This document shows, piece after piece, positions 39,214 through 50,600 of a stretch of 64,000 nucleotides of DNA; within the stretch, counting starts at the first letter, position 1, and each line of letters starts with the position of its first letter. A program made the position numbers and the translations under genes. Under the pieces are notes generated by a model. That model searched no databases. It was not told the origin of the DNA and was given only the letters and a program-made list of their open reading frames with translations. The stretch is taken from assembly GCA_036346405.1 (NCBI GenBank), contig CM070563.1, positions 30,328,816-30,392,815 of the forward strand, in the 5' to 3' direction. This stretch comes from Phyllostachys edulis. Lineage: Eukaryota > Streptophyta > Magnoliopsida > Poales > Poaceae.

Positions 39214-39645
39214 TCTGTTTTTTTATAAGTAGTAGACTTATATGTGGGGATGATCATCTTCAAGGGCGGATGATCATTTTTATAAAACATGGAATAAATT
39301 CGGAGTGTGAGACGAAGAGACGCATCGGGTAGCCGAGGTGGCGTTGATGCGACGAAGAGACACGTTGGCGATGAAGAAACTCATCGGGAGCTGTAGCGAT
39401 TATCACGAGCGGTTATTGTTAGAACCGCTCGCGAGGTTTCCTGACGGTTCGTTTTAGAACCGTTTGTGCTACTTCACGACGGTTTTAGTTATGAACCGTC
39501 GTGATATTACTCTTCACGAGCGGTTTTAACGCGCCAAGAATACGCGGTCTCTAAACAAAAGCGCTCGTGATTGCATATATCTGAGCGGTTTTGGTCAACC
39601 GTCTGTGATGAGGCGTCTAATATTAGTCTTTTTGTAGTAGTGCCA

Positions 39646-40603
39646 GAAGAGATGGTTGTTCATCGAGAGTATATATATGCACTATAATTTTCATTTCATT
39701 GCCCTCTTATTTGCAAAGGCTAAGGAACCAAATTAAGGGAATTTATTTGTTCTTTTGACAAAGGGATGCCAATGTAACACCATACATACCTCGAACAACC
39801 CAGTGGGACCTTTTATTTTCTTTAAATAAAGAACAACATAAAATATTTAATTTCTGCGACAAAGACGTATCATACTTGATCTTAAAAGAGAAGACGTTGA
39901 ACCACCTACTGCTTTTCTTTTTATTTAGGTCACCACCAAACAGTATTGGCCATAAAGTAGTACAAAGTGTAAATTCAACAAAAATATAGTGGACTATATA
40001 AATAAATTGAAAATGCTGACCGACTCTTTAAGGTCAAACTTCAACAACTTCTGCAATCTTTGATGTCTGTCAAAAGTAGTTTGTACCCACTGTGCGGCGG
40101 CCCTTTTCTCTTAAACCACACATTTAATTGTAAGTATCACACAAAACAATAATAGCACATAAGTGCTTTTGTTCAGAATGAGCATGGCCATTAGCTCAAA
40201 TTTCAGTGAGGGTTGGTAAATTTCGGAACTCTTTAGAGAATTTAGCATTTTAGCTCCAGTAGTTTAACTCACAAATTTTAAAACAATTCTTGATTTGTGG
40301 CATCTAAGGAGAACAACATGTACCTGGATTAGTGTTCATTACTTCATTCAAGCCAATTGACATATTTATTTAGTTTTAGAACATAAAGACGGATTCAACA
40401 AAGAAACCAAAACATTTGACAACGAAGCAATCACAGAAAGAGAAAACGATGTTTTAGAACATTCCTACGATGCATATGCCTGTGGTGCTAAGCGTGTTCA
40501 TATGATGCGTATGTTTGTGGTACTTTGCGTTCTGTATGACTCAATTATCACGTCATCGTCGTAAGAAAATAATCGGACCACGAGAAAAGACGATCCCAAT
40601 AGC
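39646..40603. other. Intergenic region upstream of the histidine kinase
   Basis: AT-rich, no gene. At 40466-40540 a GATGCATATGCCTGTGGT-like unit is repeated imperfectly (ATGATGCGTATGTTTGTGGT). Confidence 0.45.
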
Positions 40604-40611
40604 TATATATA
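40604..40611 (+). promoter_or_regulatory. Candidate TATA box of the histidine kinase gene
   Basis: TATATATA about 1 kb before the predicted start codon. A pyrimidine-rich CTCCCCACCTCCCTTGC block (about 40758-40774) and a GA run (40819-40838) follow, as in many grass 5' leaders. The transcription start was not determined and could lie near either block. Confidence 0.35.
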
Positions 40612-41379
40612 ACTCTGAGCCTGAATTTCCCAGATAATTACACATGGCTTTTTCCTAAAATTGTCTTGCAAGGGAAGAGAGAAGAAAAATCTCAGGCCCG
40701 CAGGATGATGAGATAATGATATGCACCTTGAATCCTCTCTCCACATAAAAAAAAGTACACCTCCCCACCTCCCTTGCTGGCTTGCTCACATCTCTGATTC
40801 TCGCTCCAAAACCGAGAGAGAGAGAGAGAGAGAGAGAGGAGGAAAAGGCAGTAGAGAGAGAAGCAACACACGGCGGCTTTTTAGTGAGTAATACCGCTGG
40901 TGCTATTCTTCTTCTTCTTCTTCTCCTCTTTCCTTCTTCTTGTTCCTTTCCAATTTACCAGTTGTTACTCACTACTACTCTCTCTCACTAGCCCACCCTC
41001 CTCACCTCCCTTTCTTTGCGGCTTCTGCTCCACCCTTTCCCTTCCCACCACCCCCAGTTTGAGCAAGAAACCAAAAGCAGCCCAGCCCCTACAGCTTGTT
41101 TGAACATCTTGGAGTGGGTTTCTTGGATCACTGGTTTCTGTTCCTGAGCAGGAGGGAGGGAGGGAGTAATCATTACTCCGTTCTTGGATTGGTTCTTGGC
41201 GTGCAGGGATTCCCACCCTCCCTCATTCGAGCAAGAAACCAAGAAACCCCGTCAATCCCTTTTTCTTTCGGTCGGTTCTTGGCATGCGGTTTCCTGGCTG
41301 AGTGAGCGGCTTCTCATGAGATTCGTGTGGCCTTTCTGAATTCTGAGCTCACTTGCCTCCGCGGAAAGGCAGGTTCTTG

Positions 41380-41529
41380 ATGGCCTCCTGGGGTTGTGGC
41401 AGTGGAGGCAGCGGGGAGAAGTGGAAGCCTGGGTGGTGGTTGCTTGTGCTTGTGCTTGTGATTTCTGGGTTGTTCAATCCAAAATTGGGGAGGGGCATGC
41501 TTGGCTACTGTCGGAATCCGGTGTTATAG
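41380..41529 (+). CDS. Upstream ORF (49 codons) in the kinase leader
   Basis: ATG at 41380, TAG at 41527-41529. The peptide starts MASWGCGSGGSGEKWKPGWW and has a strongly hydrophobic segment LLVLVLVISGLF. It lies before the predicted kinase ATG and in a different frame. Two very short upstream ORFs (MRFPG and MRFVWPF, about 41285-41337) precede it. It may be a translation-dampening uORF. Alternatively it is the true N terminus if an unrecognised intron joins it to the rest of exon 1; the basic stretch plus membrane anchor resembles the N terminus of Arabidopsis AHK2. I cannot decide from sequence alone. Confidence 0.35.
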   Translation: MASWGCGSGGSGEKWKPGWWLLVLVLVISGLFNPKLGRGMLGYCRNPVL

Positions 41530-41635
41530 GTTCTGAATTGGTGCAGCCCTCTGGTGTGGTGCGGTGCGGTGTGGTGTGGTGGTGTGTTTCTTGAAGGTTT
41601 TGGGTGGTTTTGGGGTGAGGTGGGCTTAGTTTCGG

Positions 41636-44600
41636 ATGGTGCCGGACAGGGCGGGAGAATGCGGCGGCGGCTGCAGGCGAGGGAAGGCGGCACATGTCGG
41701 CGCGGGGGCTTTGGTTGGATTCTTTGGGTGTCTCCTGTTGGTGTGGGCAATTGGTGGATGTGGCCCATGTGGGAGGTGGGGTTGTGTGGAGGAAGGGGCT
41801 CAAGAGGCGGTGGAGCAGTTCAATCTCAGCATGAGCCAGTTGCAGGCATTGATGTCGCTCCTCTCATCGTCGGAGGTACTTGTTTGTTTTTCCTAGCTTG
41901 ATGAATCTCCTACTGCCATGTGCATTTCTGTTGTTCCAGTTGAATGGGATAGATTGGGAGCTTTGCAGGCCTTTGTCAATACTTTACTTGCATTGCTGTT
42001 GCGGGTATTGTGTGCAATCGACCAATGTTGGTTGACGAAAACCATAACGCACATAGTATTTACTGGTTTATATGGAACAAACTGAGATCACTTGGATCAG
42101 TTGTATTTTTTTTTAAAGTATGTAACTTGTGCGAATAAAATACACTGCTTGGTGTGGTTCATATTTTTATTTTGGAGGAAAGTGGTTTGGAAGTTTATAA
42201 GTGCGAGAACCCTCTTGGGGTGCAATGGTGGGCACACGGGGATGTGAACCATCCCACGCAAGTTCAAGTCTCACTTCTACCTTAATTTTGAAGTGTGGAG
42301 GGAATAAGTCTTATCCTGTCACATCTAAAAAAAAGTTTAGAAGTGTAGCTGCATTCAGTGTTGTGGCATTCGCAGACCTAATCGATGTATATGTGAGTTT
42401 TGCCCATGGTGGGCACCATCTTTCATGTTAATTCACCTTTCTAAAATCATTTTCTTGTCAAGTTTCAATAGTCTTATATAATTGATGGAGTTGAGCTGTA
42501 ATCTGGTGTGAATTGGTAAATTGACACTAGTACGTAGAACAGTTCATTATTATATTGATTTGATCTCATGTTATTCACAATTTGCTGTAATGATGAAAAG
42601 CAGGGCTTGCATTAATTGGGTGCATTGTTTTGAATAGCCCGATATAAGCCCTGATATAGCAGACGGGGGTAGTGGCCGCTACGCAATGGCTGTCCGTAGC
42701 ACTTTGTACAGTTGCGGCACTGCAGGAGCTTGCTACAACCCGCTATAGTGTATGGTGTGTAGCAGCGTTTTTGTACAAATACATTTTTGCTTTTCATATT
42801 ATTCATTTGTTGCATACTCTTGCCATCTTCCATTTTAAATTATTACTCCAAAACTTGAGATATGCACAAAAGCAAATAGTCCTAATACAAGATAAGTCAT
42901 TTTACTTCAAAACTGATTTATTTAACTTTGTATTCCTGCAAATATAGCTGAGCATGTTGTGCCCACTATATCGCCGCTATCCGCTATAAAAACGCTTCGC
43001 CACTACGCTCCCGCTACATGCTATTTAAAACATTGATTGAGCGAGATGTCATAGATAGGCATGAAGTCGCATCATGTGTACCCTGATGGTGGGTATGATC
43101 ATGCCACAAGCTAACATATGCTGCATCTGAAGAAGAGCAGTGTTTTATAATGTTCTGGACAAAGATATTGGGTATAAAATGGTTGCTTTTGAGGATTGTA
43201 TGCCATCTTGGCAGCTGAAGGATAATATTTCTTATTGCTGTGTGGTCACTTGAACATCTAGTATTGTAGTGGCATTTGGAATACCGAGTTTGTTCTCAGA
43301 CAACTGCTAAGTACTATATGACCTAGTTTATCTACTACATGGAGTAGGCCCAGGGTTTCAGGAACTGGTGGTAACCAGAAATTTCAGTGGGTGCATAGAT
43401 TTCTAAAACTGACTGGTTTTGGAGATATTGAGTTCTATTTCAATGGAGTTCATAAATTTTTATGCTATTGTATGTCGAGGGTACACGAAATATTGAGATA
43501 ATGCAAAGTAACAAACACTTGATCGGAATCCACTGGGAAATTTGTAGGTTGCCGTTTCCTTGTGGTGATCAGGATTTCTAAATAACTGTAAAATTGAACC
43601 ATGAATTGGTCCAGTAGCTTGATGAACATATGTAGTTTGTAGATTGTGGAAGTGGACAGTTGAGTCAGAGAGATTTTAGGTTGCGCAAGATACGGGATTC
43701 ACATTAGTGCTAGTTCATAAGTACAATCAGAAGGAAGGTTCCCTTGTGCATTAAACATAGTAATCTTGAAGTGTGTATGACGTGCCTTATGTCAAAGTTG
43801 CACACAACCTTTACATAAATGGTGTCAGTGTCACAACAAGAATTTTTATTATTTGGAAAATTGCCTTGTTATCATCAAAATTGTTGGAAAACTGACATTC
43901 AATCCTTTTGAACTTGGACGGACAATGACTCAATGAGAAGTCTAGAGTCTTGACGCTAAAATGAATATGAAAATGTGTTGAGCATTTTGGTTTCTTGCTA
44001 GACAGCCTCACCTCCTAAGAACTCAGGAACATTTATTATATCATATTGGCTTAAAATATGCTCATTCTTCTGTTCTGAAGTTCATTATAACTGGGATAAC
44101 TGACGCCTTTCGGTTCCACAAACTCCTGAGTTTATTTACACAGCGCTCAAATCCCTGAAGAGCCTTAACTCAAACACTGAACTGAATTTCTACCATCTTA
44201 TGAAACTTCTTGAAAGTTTTCAGAACATAGTTCTTGGATGTCTCCATTGCTGCATCCATGGCTGGAGTAATCTAGGAAGGCAAAGAAAGGGCGAGCTGGG
44301 ATACCTTAGGTGCATTTTGCGTAATTTGCTACCAGAAATTCAGACTCTAATGGAAAACTTGACAGAAGGGCCAGATGTAGGTGGTTAAAATGCGAGGGGC
44401 CCATGTCAATATTATTTATTTGTCTTGGCCGATGACATGACAGGTCATTCCAAATAATATTCACAAAGTCTCCACAAATATCCTTATTTGCAATATATAA
44501 CATCAAATCTTTGTATACTCTGCAAGTCCAACTGAGAATTTTGAAGATGGTGTTCTGATATTAGTCACATCATATGATTTATGATCCGCACAATCTCCTT

Positions 44601-47600
44601 GTTTTTGGCAATATCATTGCAGAGTTCATTAATCATGCTCAAGTTTCTTATTAGTATGCATTTCTAATTGCCAGTTTTAACTATTTCTTTGCTGTTATGA
44701 TGTAGGGAGAATGCATGGGCGAATCTGGAATGATGAATGATGGAAATCCAGTCGGCAGCATGCCTCATCATATCTCAGATACTCGTTGTGTTAAGAACAA
44801 GCCATCTGGAGGAAAGAAAAACTGGTTGAAGGGTTTAATTATTCAAGAATATTGCACAATTGAAGATAAGTATGACAAAAATAATTATGTACCCACGTTG
44901 GTGGAAAACAAGCTCTTACAAAATGTCATACAAGACATTGATTCTCCTACCACACAGTGCAATGTGAGTGTTTCATGTTTTTTCTTTCTCCTGGATGAAC
45001 TTGGAGTGTCAAATTAGTTGCCGTTTTTGCATTGTGGTGCAAACTTGCAATATAAACCATATATGAAATTGGACTGTAGTTGAGCTGATCGTCAATGTGA
45101 TTGGTTCATAAATGATATGGAACTTCAACTTATCTTGTTAACTGTTAAACATATTGTTCTATAGATAGCTTGATATTTCAGATGAGTGCATGATGTTGTC
45201 ATGGCTGTACATGGTGGAAGAATTTGTGCATGCTGGAATGTAACAGAGATTGAGTATGATCTTGGCGTTGCACAATTACTGTATAGAAGAGTTAGCTTCA
45301 CTATGACAACACAAACTCGTAAAGGTCATACCGTCACTTTTCTTTGTGGAACAGACCATCCATATTCTGTTACATCCAAATTGATTTTTTTCTCAAACAT
45401 GTTTTATTGGTCCTTCGTTTTCCCTGTCAATTGTCAAATGCTAGTAACTCAGGAATCAGGATAGATAATCGTGTAGTACTTTGTTTTTTATTCCATTCCA
45501 GAACGTGTTAAATTGAAGCTCATTGGAGCTAAAGAAAAATAAATTGTATTTACATTTCTTCATAATTCACTATTCTATGGAATTCGCTTATACAAAATGC
45601 CAAGTTTTATTTCACCTATTATATTTGTTGAAGTGTCTGCATCTGCTTGCACATTTTATTCATTATTAAAGAAAAAGAGTCTTATCCATATTGGTAAAGT
45701 AAATGTTGGTTTGACAGGTGGTTATATGTTTCTTGAATATTGGGTATTGCATGATTCCATGCTCATGTTAGTCTTTAACCATTACAAAGTTCCATTGATT
45801 CCATTTTTTGTTTTCAATGTATTTAGGTGCGCGAATGTGACTTATGTGCGGGAATCAATGGCCTGAATGTGGACCAGAATAATGTGTTGAGTTCCAATCA
45901 CACACTGATGTTCTCTCTGTCCACTTCATTTGGGCTAATTGTAATTTCAATAGTTATAACTATTTGCAAAAGGAGGAAGCAATCACGCAAACTGCGTCAG
46001 CATGAGAAACTTCTCCAGGCACCAAATGCTAAGATAAGTCGAAAATGGTCAAAGAGAGCCCTGCTTATCGGTGTCTTACTTGGGCTTTGTAGTTCTGTAT
46101 GGATATTTTCAAGCATGTATGCAGATGTTGTTGCTAGAAGAATTGAGAATCTTGCTAATATGTGTGACGAGAGAGCTAGGATGCTACAGGACCAGTTTAA
46201 TGTAAGCATGAACCACGTGCATGCTTTGGCTATTTTAGTCTCAACTTTTCACCATGGGAAGAATCCTTCTGCTATCGATCAGGTACCCTTCTTCCATTGC
46301 AAATTGGTTTCTTAGTACTAGGGGTGAATCAACAAAGTTTCAATATTCTTTGCAAAAAAAGTTTCAATACGGGTGCCATATAGTAAGAGTTAAAAACTAT
46401 AGTTTAGAAGGGGTCAGGTAATTTTTTTTGTACCATTTCATTTTCATATGATGTATAGTTGGGCCAAGGTGTGCCTTGGTTCAGCCCCTACCTAGTGGTA
46501 ATGTGTTTTTTTTACCTTATCACACAAGCATCCAGAATAGTTGTTAAGTCTGATTTATCTTCTGAGATTATATATTAGCTCAGTAGAACTTTTGTGTTAG
46601 TACTTGGCTGAAGTCATATCTAAATCCACTTCCCATTATACTGCATTCCCCTCCTGGAAATCACTGTTATGAATATTGTGTGTATATTGAAAAGGCCCAA
46701 TGGGCAATATATATGTGGTACATAGGGACATAAGTCTAAACCCTAGAACAATAGGAAATACCACAAATACCCTTATATTCTTAACACCCCCCTCCTCAAA
46801 TGCAAGGTGTATGCAATAGCATTGCATTTGGAAAGAGTTGACACTAAAATAGGGAAATCCAAAATCTGAGTCTTGATAATGTCGTCGTAGCATGCAGCTC
46901 TTGGAAAATATGTCGATAAAAGATCTCCTCCCATTCGGGGTCATGTGACAGCCCATAAAACACAAGGTGTGGGAGCAAAGTCGACCGCGGCAACATGACG
47001 AAGAAGATGAAACCGACAAATATAGAGAAAGCTGTCAAATCAAGCCGAATAGGAATAAATAGAAACATGACGGTGCAGATCGAAGCCCAAGATGGCGGCA
47101 GCGCAGTGCACAAGAAGTGTAATAGAGACGCAGTGCACAAGAAGTGCGGCAGCCTTAAAAGCTCAGAGCGACGGGTAAGAGAGCTGCGGCATCATAACGA
47201 CGATCTGCAGCAGCTCGAAGAAAAGAGCGGCTGCTGCTGTCATGTAAAAAGAATTCCTAGGCTTCTATGATTGACAATAAATTTGTGGACTCGCATGGCT
47301 CAGACGAACTTAAAGATAGAGTGGTACATACTTGGATAGACGCAGTGGAAGAAAATGACACGGAAAAAAACCTAAAGATAACTAGCGAAGAGAGAGAAGA
47401 GCAATGAGAATAACGACTTTAGAAGAGTCATCTCGTCCAACCAAGAAGCACGGTCAAAGACACCCAAAGAAAGCAGTGGCAGAGGCAAAGCACGCATAGC
47501 CGATCCAAACACGCGCAACCAGCACACATCGAAATCCGAGTCTCGAAGAATTCCACCGACAGCAGTATAGAAGTTGCCAGCTAGCAGCAGTAGTATCGCT

Positions 47601-50600
47601 CATCCAACTAGAAAGCACCAATGCAGCCAGAATCCTCTTTGCTTCCTTGGATAACTCCAAAACTTTATAGTAGCGATTCATTGCTTCTCTGCTTTTTCCC
47701 CACCTTTGTAGCGATGTCTGGGAGAGTTCATTGCTTCTCTTTTTCCCCTGACCTTTGTAGCGATGTATGGGAGAACGGTGCAGTACTGGCGGTGGAAAGC
47801 GTCTTGGCGGTCACGGTGGCTGTGTTGGCTCTGGCGGTGGCGTACCACGCCACAGAGGCGAAGGCGTGCATAGCCGCCGCGGTTATTACGTTCGCAGTAT
47901 GGGCTTAAGGCATGAAGAACCGATCTGGCCGAGGACCAAGCCCACCAGCGGCGTCTCCAAGAAGGCGGCGGATCCGTCGTGCGCGAGCTCCGGAGGCGGC
48001 GACGCCTCGATCCGAGCCGGATTTGGAGCAGGAGAAGCAAGCCTCAGGAAAGCCGGCCACTCCGGTGGTGATGAGACCCGGAGACCCGGTGCTAACCTCG
48101 GTGGTGATGAGGGTGTCGCGGGATCCGAGCGACGACAATGTGTAGACAAGGATGACGATCGGAATCCATTCAGATCAGGTCGGGAAAGACGATGATGGCG
48201 GCGCGAGTGCTCAAGGCAGATGAGGTGCAGCAGCCGCCGAAGGTGCAGAGGTGACATGAGGCCGCCCCCGGAGCAAAGATCGGTCCTCGCAGGCGTGGCG
48301 GGCAAGAGAAGCGGGTAGAGAGCTAGAGGCGGCCACTACGGTAAACCCTAACCTAGGCTCTGATACCATGTTATGAATATTGTGTGTATATTGAAGAGGC
48401 CCAATTGACAATATATATAAGGTACATAGGGACACAAGTCTAAACCCTAGAACAATTGGAAATACCATAAATACCCTTATATCCTTAACAATCACAATGT
48501 CCATTCAACATTGCAAGCAGAACTACCAGTATTGAATTGTGGAGAAACCCTAATTTGAAGATTGAACATAACAGCTTGCATTATGAAGTGCTAAGCAATA
48601 TTGCAACACTAATTTGAAGATTGAACATAACATCTTTAATTTGATGAAGTGCTAAGTGTTAAGGATATAAGGGTAATTGTGGTATTTCCTATTGTTCTAA
48701 GTTTTAGACTTGTGTCCCTTTGTACCTTATATATATTGCCCATTGGGCCTCTTCAATACACACACAATATTCATAATATGGTATCAGAGCTGAGTTAGGT
48801 TTAGGGCTTACTCTAGCCGCCGCTGCCTCTAGGCTCTCGTTGTTCTCTGCTGCCGTTGCCCCCGGAAGGCTATCTCCACTCCCGGAGGCGGCCTCCTCCT
48901 CTAGGCGCGCTCGTCGCCTACAGGGCCGTCGCCATTCACTCTCTGTGGACGTGTGTGGTGTTCATCGAGGCCTACCTCGACCCGCCGCTTCGGATCCATC
49001 TAGTGCGCCGTCTCTGCCCGACGTCGCCCCTAGATCGGATCCTCTCGCCGCTGGCGCCGCCTCTGGGCCCTCCTCCCGGGGGTCGCCAACCGAGCCGCCC
49101 GATGCTGTCGAGAGCTCTCTGAAGTTGTCGCCGCCTTGGATGCACCGACGCCGTGCCCGTCGATGTCGTCTCCTTCGCCTCGGGCTCCTCTGCATCACCG
49201 AAGCTACTGGCAGCATGATCGAGCCGCCGCCTTTCTTCGTTCGGATCTCTGCGTCTTTCTCCGCCGCCGGATCCTCTTCACCGCATTGCGTCGCGTTCAT
49301 GACGCATCTGACCGCCTCGGCTTGTTGATGATGCCCGACATGCTGGCTTCTCCGCCTCCTCGTCGTCTTCCCGACGGATCTGCCGTCATGCCGCCGCCTT
49401 CGCCATTCTTTGTGCTTGGCCTCGGGCTTCGCGTCCATGGCCGGCCGCTTGGGAAGAAGAAGAGGAGATGGCATGGAGTCGCCAGCATCGCGCAGTTTTG
49501 ACCACCTTTCTCGTTATTTGGGTTCCTCTAGGCGCGTCGTCTCTTCATGGCAACCGAGGGCTCTATCGATCGTAATCGGCCAGTGCTTCCTACTCAACAG
49601 TTCATCTTCCGGAGATACACATGCTTCGGATACTAAACAAGGGAGCATCCTATTACCCCTTTTGTGATGTTGGCCATCTTACGTCAGATAGGCCTGAAGG
49701 TGTGTCCTGATTGGGATGACTAGTGGGATGGCTATTGGCTAGTGGGATTTGGGATGGTCTGGCTGCTCTACATCTCGAGGAAGTGTCTATTGGGATTTGG
49801 GATGGTTCAGTTGCCTGTTGCGTCTTTGGCTACTCTACATCTGTAGGAAGATGAGCGTCTTCTTATTGGGATGGTTCAGCTGTGCCTGCTATTTTGCTGC
49901 TAGTTATCTTTAGGGTTTTATTCTTTGTGTCGTTTCTTCCACTGCGTCCATTTAAGTCTATAAAACTCTATCCTTAGAGTTCTATACCATGCGAGTCGAC
50001 AAATTTATTGTCAGTCATAGAAGTATATGAATTTCTTTGCATGGCAGCAGCCGCTGCAGATCCATCGCTCCAAACTTTTAAGGCTGCCGCGCTTCTTGTG
50101 CACTGCGTCTCTATTGCGCTTCTTATGCACTGCGCCGCCGTCGTCTTGGGCTTCGATCTGCGTCGCCATGCTTCTATCTATTCCTATTCGGCTTAATTTG
50201 ACAGTTTTCTCTATTTTTGTCGGTTTCATCTTTTTTGTCATGTTGCCGCGGTCGACTTTGCTCTCACACCTTGTGTTTGTGGGCTGTTGCACGACATCGG
50301 ATGGAAGAAGATTTTTTTATCAACATATTTTCCAGGAGCTGCATGCTACGACGACATTGTTAGAGATATATTAGAGATAGAGATATGAATCCTTTTGTAT
50401 TGCCTTATCTGTATATAGCATACACCTCTTGTACTCCTATATATATTTCCCATTGGGCCTCTTCAATATACACATAATATTCATAACATGGTATCAGAGC
50501 AAAGGTTTTAAATCCTAGCCTCTAACCTAGTCACCGCCGCTGCCCCCGGGAGGAGCAATCTCTGCTCTCGAGGGCGGCCAACCTCTTAGCCCCTCGTAGA

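Noticed and set aside
46827..47270. Short open frames in the 3' half of retroelement A
   Set aside because: They fall in sequence shared by all three related elements and have no domain.
48840..49501. Open frames of 160-170 codons on both strands in retroelement B
   Set aside because: No recognised domain and open in four frames because of high GC; kept only as a possible captured segment, not as a gene.
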